Shown piece by piece: positions 11,411-21,284 of a stretch of 64,000 nucleotides of DNA; within the stretch, counting starts at the first letter, position 1; each line of letters starts with the position of its first letter. This DNA comes from Ashinkailepas kermadecensis (taxonomy: Eukaryota > Arthropoda > Thecostraca > Neolepadidae). The DNA is taken from NCBI GenBank assembly GCA_034440615.1, contig JAOTOM010003967.1, positions 1 through 64,000 on the forward strand, in the 5' to 3' direction. The position numbers and the translations under genes are program-made. Under the pieces are notes generated by a model, which did not search any database, was not told where the DNA came from, and was given only the letters and a program-made list of their open reading frames with translations.

Positions 11411-12558
11411 CATGCAAGATTTTGCACTTATCAAAATTAAATTTCATTTGCCATTTTTCGGACCACTTCACAAGCTCGTCTAAGTCTTTCTGCAGCGAGA
11501 CCTGCTCATTGTGTCCTGTTATTGCCCTAAAGACCTACAAATCATCCGCAAATTTCAAAACCTTACTGCTTAGGCCACTTTCAATGTTATTTAACAATAT
11601 AATGAACAATAGTGGCCCCAGTGCTGCCCCTGGGGGACTCCACTAAGAACATTTTGCCATGATGACTTTGTACCATTTAGCATCACTCTCTGCTGTCTAT
11701 CTGAAAGCCACGACTCTATCCATTTTAGGATGCTACCTGCAATACCATGGCCCTGAAGCTGCATCATTAACCGTGTATGGGGTACCTTGTCAAAGGCCTT
11801 ACTAAAGTCAAGATATGCTACATCAACCTGATTTCCCTGATCAAATTGTTTTGTAGCAAAATTCAAAAAGTCCAAGTGATTTGTGAGACACGATCGCCCT
11901 TTTCTAAACCCATGTTGAGTATCTTGAATCAGTCCTTCCAGAAAACTAACTATTCTATCCTTGATAATTGATTCGAGTACCTTGCAGACTAGGGATGTGA
12001 GGCTTACTAGTCTATAGTTTTCAACTTTCCCTCTTTCTCCTTTCTTGAAAATAGGAACTACATTTGCCCTTTTCAAATCTGCTGGAACTTCATGTTGTGA
12101 AACTGATCTACAAAATATTATACTAAGTGGAATTGCCAGTTCCTTTTCAGCTTCCCGCAATACCCTAGCATAACTTCCATCAGATCCTGCTGCCTTGTTT
12201 GGCTTTATTTTCCTGATATGATTGAAAACAACATCACTATCAATGAAATCAACATCGATTATCCGATCACCTGTCACTGAACTGTGGTGTACGGTTGGCA
12301 GATAAGTCATATCTTCCAATGTAAACACTGATTTAAACTGCTTGCTCAGTTCCTCAACCATCTCACCATCCTCACTCAATATGGTCCCATTTACTTCCAG
12401 TGGACCAATTGTGCTTGAAACTTTACTTAGCTTGTAGAAACTAAAGAACTTTTTACTGTCCCTATTACAGTTCCTAGCCAAATCCAATTCTTTTGCTCAC
12501 TTTGCTGCTCTGGTTTTCTGCTTCACAGCGTCTCTAGCTTTTTGATTCGACCTTAGAT
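11411..12558 (-). pseudogene. CR1 ORF2 reverse transcriptase remnant
   Basis: The open part, 12487 to 11591, carries NKAAGSDGSYARVL, FKKGERGKVENYRLVSLTS, TQHGFRKGRSC, VDVAYLDFSKAFDKVPH and SGVPQGQHWGHY. The last segment shows a frameshift just after SGVPQG relative to SVLGPLLF in copy 1. Further down, KVLKFADDL followed by a stop and VFRAITGHNEQ.. and KWSEKWQMKFNFDKCK remain readable in another frame. It preserves the KWQMKFN segment that is damaged in copy 1. The protein is then cut at 11405. Confidence 0.88.
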
Positions 12559-13617
12559 TTACGATATTTGAAGCTTCCTTAAACACTCTAAATGCATCTT
12601 TCCTAAGTAAGATTTGAACTTTTCCCACATTTCACAGGCATTTAAATTGGAGAATTCTTCTTCCCATTCTATGGAACTTAAAGCCGCTCTTATGCAGTCA
12701 AAGTCTGCCCTGTTAACATTTGGAACCTTTGCCAAATAATCCTTGATTATGCCCTCTACTTGTGCCTTGAATCTCACTATGTTATGGTCACCTCTTCCCA
12801 GAGTTTCTCCTACAGTCAAGTCTTGAACTAAATCACTTAAATCTGAGAAGACAAGGTCCAAGAATGAGCCCTGCCTAGTTGGTTCCGTTACAAACTGGTG
12901 TAAGAACAGGTCCTCTTCAATACATTTCCTAAACAGTTTACATGATGGGGAGCCAACACCAACATTTTCATATCATTTTAGATTAAAGTCACCAAGAATA
13001 AGGAATTTCCTCCGAAAGTTTCTACTGATTTCCTCGCAAATCACCTTATCGAGCTCCAGTTGCTGAGTATGGCAAGGTTCCTGATCGGTACAAAGCTCCT
13101 ATCCTCAGTTTATTGCTGTTGCCTTTTCCCACGGCAACATTAAGCCAAATAATGGACTCCACAGACACATTGTTTTTACCCCATCGGCTACTTTATGAGA
13201 ACTAAATAAGCTATTCACATAGAGCATTACACCACCCCCTTTCACTGCTGGACCCCTATTGCACGAAAACATATTGTATCCCTGGATCTTATAGTCCTGC
13301 AAATTATCCCCAAAATACCCCTCACTGACCCATGCCTCAGTAATGCAAACAAAATCTGGTTCCTCCTCAGCAACATAACACTTGAACTCATGAAATTTGG
13401 ATCAAATACTCTGAGCATTAAGCATCATACACTTAACATATGTTCCATAACGAGCTTTGGCTTTTTCATGTTGAGTAGCTCCTTCATCTCTGGATGAGCT
13501 CCCACTCTGCCCCCTTGAACTACTGCTATCCCTATTTGCTGACTGTGAGGTTCTATTGCCTAGGCTGTCACTATTGGCATATCCCTTAGATGGCAATGCC
13601 ACTTCTTCCCTCCCCAC
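12559..13617 (-). pseudogene. CR1 ORF2 apurinic-like endonuclease remnant
   Basis: From high to low coordinate the - strand encodes a Ser-rich lead, MMLNAQSI (catalytic Asn block), EEEPDFVCITEAW (catalytic Glu block), GGGVMLYVNS, FLILGDFN, QGSFLDLVFSD and LGRGDHNIVRF (terminal Asp-His block). Breaks include a stop after AQSI (about 13402), stops after EKATAIN (about 13105), one after GDFNLK, and a stop after LRKLQIS (about 12559). The motif order is that of the exonuclease-endonuclease-phosphatase fold used by CR1 for target nicking. The ORF start is uncertain because no clear ATG is preserved. Confidence 0.85.
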
Positions 13618-13625
13618 CCCATTGT

Positions 13626-13795
13626 CTAGTTTCCCTGAAGGACATGCTCATATACTTTGCTTAACACATGCACCCCCTTCTCGGAGAAGTGCAGGCCATC
13701 CCTCTTCACAACCTTCTCACTTCGAATGACTGGACGTCGGAAGATCTTACCTTCAGTGAGCTTGTTTTCGGTGATCTTTCAGTTACAATACATGC
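13626..13795 (-). pseudogene. CR1 ORF1 C-terminus: SGNH/GDSL esterase tail
   Basis: The - strand translates to a segment containing VKRDGLHFSEKGVHVL and ends at a TAG (13628-13626) just upstream of the ORF2 region. The DG(L/I)HxSxKG block is the Asp-His end of SGNH-hydrolase-like esterase domains, which are known in ORF1 of CR1-group LINEs. Only about 50 residues remain; the Ser block is lost by 5' truncation. The esterase assignment rests on this one motif plus position. Confidence 0.6.
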
Positions 13796-14816
13796 GTGTT
13801 GATGCCTGCATTACCGTCCCTCTCCCCTGCCATTTCACATCCTCTCCACTTCCTTCCACACAAAAAAGAAAAACACCCAGGCTTCGGGAACACAGGCGTC
13901 ACTACGGCGCGGGAAAGGGAGCGCGTCCCCAAGCTTCGTGGTATTAATATTACGCCTGAGTCGTTGCATTGCATCGATCGAACTAAGACATGCCTCGTGC
14001 CTCCTTCTGATCCAAGTTATGTGACGACGCCCATAGTTGTGAAACTTAGCACAAATTGTGACGGCGCCTCAGTGTGAGTCGGATGTTGAATTCGGATGTG
14101 AATCGGATGTTGAATTTAGTGAGCGAAACTGATGCAGTTGTGTGCTGCGGCAAGGTTGACGCTGTGGCGCCATTCTCGCTGCCGCGGCGTTTGTAAGTGA
14201 GAAATGGCGCGATCAGGGAGGGGAGAGAGGGCGTTGGCTCTTGTTCACTGGTCCTTACGCTCGGAGGAATGCGCCTCCAGAAAAGTGTTGAAATAATCGT
14301 GTGCTTGATCTTTGAATGGCACTAAATTCATACGGATCATAAAGAGAGGAAGACCCTCAAGGAGTGTTATTGAACATCCTCGCATCTGCGAAAGGTTGAT
14401 AATCAACTTTCTATTCTTGTGATATAGCTGCGAAGAAACGAATAATGCCTTACCTGATTGTTAATGTTTGCATCATTGTCGCATCAAGTAGGTATTGGCT
14501 TACCGATGTGGTCAAGGTGGGTCAGAACGTGTTCGGTGAGCAATGTTGTGTCATTATAAGAATTGGACCTGAAACCAGTCATTTCTGTATGTTTTGCAGG
14601 TTTTTACGTAAAAATACACGGCAAATCCAATATCATCTTTTCTTTTGTTAGAATCAGCATGGAAACCAAACTGGCCATTACACAAACTATTCTCTGATCA
14701 GTACCCTGATCACTGTAGGCTGCCTTAAGTATTCATTAAATGTGTGTGCCATGCCCGAACAGCGAACAATCGACCACAAGCCATTGGTGGCATCCGCCCC
14801 GCGGCCGTTCATGGTG
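13796..14816. other. No recognisable gene
   Basis: Unique sequence between the CR1 copy and an I-LINE stub. Small frames at 13657-14077 + overlap the LINE edge and have no motif I recognise. Confidence 0.4.
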
Positions 14817-14830
14817 TAACAAGCGGATCG

Positions 14831-14884
14831 TTGGGCGCTACATGACCGATGTAGTCGATGCGCCCTAAAGCCCTAATAACTAAC
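14831..14884 (+). mobile_element. 54-bp I-type LINE 3'-end stub with 14-bp target site duplication
   Basis: The insert GGGCGCTACATGACC..AGTCGATGCGCCC plus a TAACTAAC tail matches the 3' end of the longer copy at 39526-39590. It is flanked by the perfect direct repeat TAACAAGCGGATCG at 14817-14830 and 14885-14898. GGCGC/GCGCC and CTACAT/ATGTAG pair into the stem-loop expected of a LINE 3' end recognised by its RT. This is an extremely short 5'-truncated retroposition event. Confidence 0.88.
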
Positions 14885-14904
14885 TAACAAGCGGATCGTA
14901 GCAT

Positions 14905-14988
14905 TAGTACTTGAGAGACTTTCAAGAGAGAAGACTTTCAAGAGGGAAGAGAGGAGAGAAGACTTTCAAGAGGTGAGACTTTCAGATA
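14905..14988. repeat. Degenerate GAGACTTTCAAGAG repeats
   Basis: Four or five copies of (A)GACTTTCAAGAGG-like motifs lie in a purine-rich stretch just before the third CR1 copy. Confidence 0.75.
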
Positions 14989-14992
14989 TACA

Positions 14993-15628
14993 ATGGGAGG
15001 GAGGGAACTGGATGTTATTGAAGAGGAAAGGGACTTAGGTGTGTTGGTTTCAAAAGACCTTAAAGCAGAAAAGCAATGTAGCTCAGCTAGGAACAGGGCA
15101 CTCAGAATGCTGGGACTCATTAATAGAAGTGTGATGTATAAGAGCAAGGAAGTCATGAAAAAACTGTACTTGGCATACGTGCGACCCCACTTGGAATATT
15201 CTGTACAAGCTTGGAGCCCCTACCTAGAAAAAGATATAGACAAGTTAGAGAGGGTGCAGCGCAAAGCAACAAGACTCATCAGTGGAATAGGTAACTCAGA
15301 ATATGGAGAAAGGCTTGTGGCATTAGATATGTACTCACCCAAGTATAGGAGATTGAGGGGGGACATGTTTGAAATGTACAACATTGTTAAAGGACTAGAT
15401 CAGGTCAATTTAAATGGCGCTCTTCAGTTTAGAGTATCACATAGGGGTCATCAATTCAGGTTAGGCAAGTTGAGGTGTAGGACAGTTAAGCGACAACAGG
15501 TCTTCAGTCAAAGGGTTGTTGATCAGTGGAATGGGCTGCCTGCTGATGTGGGGAGTTCCTCATTGAATGTATTTAAAAGTAGGGTGGATACATTTTTTAG
15601 ACAGGAAAATCTTGTTTTTGAGTTCTAA
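14993..15628 (+). pseudogene. CR1 ORF2 C-terminal domain remnant (211 codons open)
   Basis: Starting after the RT catalytic region, the frame reads DVIEEERDLGVLVSKDLK, YKSKEVMKKLYLAYVRPHLEYSVQAWSP, DKLERVQRKATRLISGIG, YRRLRGDMFEMYNIVKG and QRVVDQWNGLPADV, and ends with TAA at 15626-15628. Remarkably, this segment has no frameshift or stop, unlike copies 1 and 2. It lacks motifs A-D, so it cannot encode a polymerase. It represents a second CR1 subfamily. Confidence 0.88.
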
Positions 15629-15745
15629 TTTGTGATGGATGGGGTGATATGTATGTTAAGTAAGTGTGCACGGCACAGACACCTTTAAGCAGGCATGGAT
15701 GCAGTTGGAAAATTATTAATAAGGCATTCAATCCACATGTGTTAA

Positions 15746-16744
15746 CATTCGCACGTCCGGCTGTCCGCGCAATCGTCGCCGGTTCGGGGGGGCAGATGTC
15801 TGCCCCCCTAAGATCTCCAGAACTATGCTAGGTAGCGACAAACGGAAAACGGGGTTGGATAGCTGGTGATAAGCTCTATCGAAAGTATTTCGGTCCATTT
15901 TTCGCTCAGGTCAATATTTAGGTCACTGGGTCATCATAGGTAAAATTCGACCAGATCGGGTGGGACCCTCAGATATTGACACATATCTCAGGACCTGTAA
16001 CAGATAGAAGCAAACGGCGAATGCTATTCGACAGCCCTTGAAATGTGATATCGACAATACGCTGTGTGATTTACGGTCCGGTCAACTCCGAAACTATGAC
16101 CTCAGGTCAAGGTCATGAGGTAGCTTAGGGAGGTCATATAATGTATCAATCGACACGTCTTGGCGATACAAGCACAATGACGGTAATTTCAGCCTTCTAG
16201 ATCAATGCAGTGCGATATAATGCGCAGAAATGTGCTAGTGATCTCAGGTGACCTCAGATGACCTTGGTGAGGTCACTGAGCAAAAATGTCAGTGGTAACA
16301 TAGCTTCCAACTACACGCCATAACCGTTGTGAGGTAATTCCGAGAGCAAATATGTAACCAGGAAACATTTGTATATTTTACCATAGGCTTATAATGGGGG
16401 AAGCCATGGCCGCGACCTGACCTCAGGTCAATGCTACGAAAAAAACCGAGATATTTATTATAGTCCCTGATGAGATCATGACGTGTTATAAGTTTAAAAT
16501 CTATCGCCCTATTATTGTGGAGGTGATGCCACCTAGACTCCGAGGGATGTTGGGTTACTTCGCCTGACCTGGTGACCTGACTTGAGATGACCCAGGGTCA
16601 AAAATTTCTGAGGATATGCGGAAAAGACTAATGAGTAGCCATACGAGGGTTGGCCTTGCTAACCCCATTAGTATGGCGGCAAATTAGGAAAAACCGCAGG
16701 GGGGGGGGGGCAGATAACTGCCCCCCCCCCCGGACGTGCGCGTG
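15746..16744. mobile_element. Non-autonomous TTAA-type DNA element (piggyBac-like MITE), 999 bp
   Basis: The element is flanked by TTAA at 15742-15745 and 16745-16748. Its ends are inverted repeats: CATTCGCACGTCCGG at the left, and CACGCGCACGTCCGG reading inward at the right (13 of 15 match). Next to each end is a G-run/C-run hairpin: 15787-15808 with a 10-bp stem, and 16699-16731 with a 14-bp stem. No transposase ORF is present. The TTAA duplication is typical of piggyBac-superfamily elements, but the CA start rather than CCY is unusual, so superfamily is an inference. It interrupts a CR1 3' UTR, which dates it as younger than that copy. The interior carries many AGGTCA/TGACCT half-sites. 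Confidence 0.8.
15905..16610. promoter_or_regulatory. Cluster of about 13 AGGTCA/TGACCT nuclear-receptor half-sites
   Basis: Exact AGGTCA or TGACCT hexamers occur about 13 times in 700 bp of the TTAA element, against well under one expected by chance. Two form the everted pair TGACCTCAGGTCA (16097-16109 and 16418-16430). One forms TCAAGGTCA (about 16107), the known extended half-site of FTZ-F1/ERR-type receptors. Whether any receptor binds is not shown by sequence. Confidence 0.5.
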
Positions 16745-17397
16745 TTAAGAGAGATCAGGGGAATAGGGCTGAAAGCTAGGGTAGATAGGCATTGATAGGT
16801 GTGTGGGATATTGGAGGACTGGTTCTTCAGGATGTGGGATGAATGGGGAGGGTCTTTTTGCCAGGCTTATGGTATCTTCCATTTACAGACTTAACTGGAT
16901 GGGCCCTTGGGTCTCTTATTAAGTCTAAACGCTTTATAACTTTATATAGGGTGTGCATAGCAGTGGATTCAGCACCTTTCTTCGGGATGTGATACTGATG
17001 AGATTGTCTATGGTAGCACAATAGGTATGATGGGAGGAGTTTGTAATTGTTGAGTGTGTTATGCAATAGCAAGTGAGTCTCTTATTAAGTCTAAACGATT
17101 TATAACTTTATATAGGGTGTACCTAGCAGTGGATTCAGCACCTTTCTTCGGAATGTGATACTGATGAGATTGTCTATGGTAGCACAATGGGAGTGTGTTA
17201 TGCAATAGCAAGTGAATTGGTGCTAGATAGGCTGCGATATATAGCTTCCTAGGAACTTGAGATAAGGGATTGATTGGGGTGAGAGTATGTACATTTCTAG
17301 TACCTTTTCCAGATAGGCTTAACCCAGATGGGCCCCTGTGGTTCTTATTAAGCCTTAACACTTTATGACTTTATGACTTTATGACTTTATGACTTTA

Positions 17398-18274
17398 ATT
17401 ATTTATATATGTCATTTGCATCTAATCTGAGCTATATATGTGGCCATCCATCTAGTTTTTTGCTGTGAATAACTGAAACTAATTTATCCTCATGTATTTG
17501 GCCATGTTCGAGCACTGCCGATGCGCTCGATGCTGCGCTCCACAACTTAGTTATGCTAGTAGCTCACTGGACAAATTAAATACAAAGCACATTGGCACAA
17601 AATGTTATAGTTCTATCCTGCGAATAACTGAACATAACTGCGTGTGACCTTGCATTTTGTATCTAGTTATGTCCCGACTGTCGTAGAATGTCATTGCTTT
17701 TAAGTATATAATTGCTATTTAATCATTCAAAAACACTAAAATGTAACTCGAATATCATCACTTACGAAAGTTCAATCGCATGGCAACTGCAGAAACAGTC
17801 ACAACTCCACAGTCCATCCTAAGCAGAGCCCAAACTCACCACAGCCCAAACTCACCACAGCCCGAACTCACCACAGCCCAAACTCAACTGCACACACATT
17901 GCGACACAATTAAAGATGCCGAATGTGCCACCCTGCCGCATGCACCCAGGCGAAACACTCAAATATTTATAGTATTTCGCAGACTTAGCCTGATTCCAGT
18001 TGGACTGTTCCAATTATTTACGCCTACCCCCTACAACTCTCCTATATGTATTCTCTCCAAACCCTAAGATTCTCCAAATTGTCTGACTCGTGGACATCTC
18101 TTGAAGCATAATTTGAACTAAAGTCTACTCTTGTGAGCAACTCCGTCTAAACCCTCATGAATTTATGGGGGGGGTGCTAGGGAGGGGGATTTTGTGACCC
18201 TCTCATTGCATACCTGAAGCATTTCGGAAACTATCTAAGGAAACTAATAGAACCACCGACAGCGTCTCAATGGG
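17398..18274. other. Unique sequence with a small 16-bp repeat
   Basis: A short array of AGCCCAAACTCACCAC units (about four) lies at 17827-17888. The frame around it (17780-18067) is low-complexity and not recognisable as a gene. Otherwise I see nothing. Confidence 0.5.
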
Positions 18275-18960
18275 CGACAGTCGGCAACCAGTTACTCACC
18301 AATTGCCAACCAGTTACTGACTAATTACTCACCAGTTACTTACCAGTTACTCACCAATTACTCACCTGTTACTCACCAGTTACTCACCAGTTACTCACCA
18401 GTTACTCACCAGTTACTCACCAGTTACTCACCAGTTACTCACCAGTTACTCACCAGTTACTCACCAGTTACTCACCAGTTACTCACCAGTTACTCACCAG
18501 TTACTCACCAGTTACTCACCTGTTACTCACCAGTTACTCACCAGTTACTCACCAGTTACTCACCAGTTACTCACCAGTTACTCACCAGTTACTCACCAGT
18601 TACTCACCAGTTACTCACCAGTTACTCACCAGTTACTCACCAGTTACTCACCGGTTACTCACCGGTTACTCACCGGTTACTCACCGGTTACTCACCGGTT
18701 ACTCACCGGTTACTCACCGGTTACTCACCGGTTACTCACCGGTTACTCACCGGTTACTCACCGGTTACTCACCGGTTACTCACCGGTTACTCACCAGTTA
18801 CTCACCAGTTACTCACCAGTTACTCACCGGTTACTCACCAGTTACTCACCAGTTACTCACCGGTTACTCACCAGTTACTCACCAGTTACTCACCAGTTAC
18901 TCACCAGTTACTCACCAGTTACTCACCAGTTACTCACCAGTTACTCACCAGTTACTCACC
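18275..18960. repeat. 11-bp satellite, about 60 units, block-structured variants
   Basis: Contiguous CCAGTTACTCA units. A central block (about 18651-18793) is made almost purely of the variant CCGGTTACTCA (about 13 in a row), flanked by pure A-variant blocks. The 5' end is degenerate. Such runs of one variant show local unit-by-unit homogenisation by slippage or unequal exchange. Confidence 0.97.
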
Positions 18961-19519
18961 GTGACTCGACCTGGTCACAGACGCGGTGTGAGACGCCACC
19001 GACCGGTCTGCACCCACAGGCCGGCAATGGCCCCGGGCGAGCCCGGCGCTGGCTGCTCTGTTGTTTGTTGGTAGCGACGTCGGCGGCATGATGACATAAA
19101 TGACACAGCCGGCCCCAAGAGTCCGGCGTGCATTCACCGTGACGTTCCAAAGCTGGGTAATGACTGGCGTCCACATGTAAGTAGCATGTGCTTACCTTAC
19201 AGTCGGCAGATCCCTTCACAGCGCGACGACAACCGTCCGACAGGCAGTCGGTCGCGCCATTGTACCGACACAGCGTTGCCAGGACGCCAACAGGCGCGTC
19301 GTACGGACAGCGGCCGAAAGCCCTCATCAGGGACCGTAAATCATGCACAGCAGCGGCGACCGTGACGGAAACTGCCCTTCGGGAATAGTGGTCGGAGTCA
19401 AAATGCGAATCGGTTGTTGGATGCCGTCCAAGAAGGTTGCCCGCGCCGCACACGCCAGTCGTTGTGTAGAGTTGTTGCCAAAGTAGAACTGTGTTGTGCT
19501 CCATCTGAGTTGGTACGCA
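18961..19519. other. CpG-rich unique sequence
   Basis: GC-rich and CpG-rich. A 198-codon frame on the - strand (19552-18956) and a shorter + frame are open across it but show no recognisable motif, and overlapping open frames fit composition. No feature is claimed. Confidence 0.35.
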
Positions 19520-19700
19520 TTTTTCATTCTCCAGTGTGTTGACAACCGTCACCCCACGTGGTTTTCGTCGTCGTTGTACTTGTGTTGCCTGTGCTTCCGT
19601 GTGTATATTTTGTTAGGCGGGGTGTTTTCCCCGCGATGGGAAAAACACGTGCCAGCGAGCCGGATCGCCCGCCTCTGCACCTTCAGAGCTGGGCCCCGTC
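19520..19700 (+). mobile_element. 5' end of an I-type LINE (5' UTR and ORF1 start)
   Basis: It matches the 5' UTR/ORF1 start of the LINE at 23470-28722. Shared landmarks are ATTTTTCATT, ACCGTCACCCC(A/G)CGTGG, TTTTCCCC(G/A)CGATGGG and the first codons MGKTR (ATG at 19636). Similarity fades after about 20 codons. The rest of the LINE is missing. Confidence 0.7.
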
Positions 19701-20448
19701 CCGGGCCGTGGCATGGCTCGTGTATCAGCGGTCGGCGCAGCCCACTCTCGTCACTGGGAGCTACGACAGCACTACCACCACGATCACACACAGAGCACCC
19801 GGCACAGAGCACCCGATCACACACAGAGCACCCGGCTCTGCCACCGCGCCACACTCAGAGAACACACCCGACCTCGGCACAACACTGACACCCACCACAA
19901 AGACAACAAACACGCATGCAATAAACACGACCAAAACGTCGGTCACGCACGAAACACAACAACCCTCCTCATATCCAAGCATTTCAGTGACACCCACATA
20001 CAACTCACATCATCCACATTACCCCTCACCCAATCCTATCTGCACACTGTCCCAGCTGGAACACACACATTGCACACCCAGGCCACAGAACATGCACACT
20101 CGTCAGGCTGGCAAACCAACAGGACTTCTCAATACTCAGCACTGGCACGCCATCCTACAGTACCGCAATCAACTCGTAGGCACCACACGCAACACCGGAC
20201 ATCACACTTGCTTCCTCTCTCCATACTGGGAGTGTGGTCCCTGTCCGTACTTTAGGGACCACCTAACCAGGACCATTACCTTTGCCCAAATCTCGACCGC
20301 CGCTCCGCTTTGTGATCTAGGCAGTCGATGCGCTCCTAAACTACAAGATCGCGGGTCCAGCTTTTCCCTATCCTGTGGGTGGAACCCTATAAAACAGACT
20401 CGACTGACATGCTTTGGAACATGCTCTAAAGCTACTGCATGTTACTAA
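19636..20448 (+). pseudogene. LINE ORF1 start fused to a Thr/His-rich open frame
   Basis: Beginning MGKTRASEPDRPPL, the frame stays open for about 270 codons but soon becomes Thr/His/Pro-rich because of CA-rich DNA. It includes tandem CACACAGAGCACCCGG units at about 19787-19846. No RRM or CCHC of a normal ORF1 is present. Two other frames are also open here, so coding is unlikely. Near 20323-20336 CAGTCGATGCGCTCCTAAA resembles the 3' end of the other I-type family, which would make this an internally deleted copy, but that match is weak. Confidence 0.35.
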
Positions 20449-21284
20449 CCGGACGTGTTCTCAAAGGATCTTCTGATGCAAGAATACTCGATGCTGTTCC
20501 CCACATAACCAGTCATCTAGAAACGAATTCCATCCTTTGTTTATTTGTTCATTTGCTGGTCGAATCTAAACACCAACACTAGCAACCAGAGCAGAGAAAT
20601 AAATAACACCTTCACAACAACGTCGTTCATCTGAATAAATAACATAAATACAGGTCGAGCACTTATTCGTGGCGACCAACGAATAACATTTCCATCCAAG
20701 CATCGACTGGAGCGGTCCACCGATCAAGGCACAACAACACACGGGCAACAGCAGTGCTACCTACAATATCACAAGGCGTCGCTACAAACATCGTTTGTAT
20801 CCTGCTGTCTCGCAACACGTTCCGTCACCTGCATCATGCTCTCTCGCTAGGAGCGCCGTCTTCTACGCTCCATACCAGGCAGGAACTTGCTCCCGTTGTT
20901 GATTTGGCCTGCCACACTGGCTTACAAGGTCGGCGCGGAAAACTATGAACACTCCTTGCAAACGCTTAGAGCGTTTAGGCTAACACATGCGTTTCTCTGG
21001 TCAAATTCAGGAAACGCCTCCAATGACCTCATTGTCCACTATCCTTTCCCTCCATTTATCTTTATCTCCCGCTGTCACGCCACATTCCAACTCACAAAAT
21101 AATCCTCTTGTCGGCGGTTCTCAACTAACTGGCTACCTTTCCCTCGCTTGCTTTTTCTAGTTGCTTTACTTTGCTAACTCTATTTACCTCCATCTCTCGT
21201 CCTCTCCTCCTCTCTCACTTCTATCCCATCACTTCCATTCCATCACTCTTCCATCCCTCTAACCCATATATCTGCTTCCCGCCC
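20449..21284. other. No recognisable gene
   Basis: Unique sequence, pyrimidine-rich toward 21100-21280. A 9-bp inverted repeat lies just upstream at 20234-20262. Confidence 0.4.

Larger units (their letters stand above)
11405..13795 (-). mobile_element. CR1-clade LINE, - strand copy 2 (5' and 3' truncated)
   Basis: Read from 13795 down to 11405, the copy contains the end of ORF1 (esterase), the endonuclease, the linker and RT through the FADD region to DKCK. It then stops at about 11405, where copy 1 continues (ATGCATGTAGGTAGGC). It therefore lacks the RT C-terminus and 3' UTR. Losing the 3' end is atypical for target-primed retroposition and implies later deletion or rearrangement. The RT part is closely similar to copy 1, so it is the same family. 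Confidence 0.9.
14990..17397 (+). mobile_element. CR1-clade LINE copy 3, split by a TTAA element
   Basis: The RT C-terminus (14993-15628) is followed by a 3' UTR. The UTR is interrupted at 15742-16748 by a TTAA-flanked insertion, then resumes and ends in 168-bp blocks and (ACTTTATG)4 at 17360-17397. The 3' blocks are nearly identical to those of copy 1, although the RT C-terminus is clearly diverged (roughly 55-60% by eye). Either the 3' part is a separate truncated copy of family 1 or the families exchanged their 3' UTR. A (G)ATGGGCCC..CTTATTAAG..CTTTATAACTTTATA terminus near 16895-16945 supports an internal end there. Confidence 0.8.

Noticed and set aside
20323..20345. CAGTCGATGCGCTCCTAAA as another I-LINE 3' end
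   Set aside because: It lacks the 5' half of the stem-loop and the AACT tail. The match is too short to claim as a separate copy.
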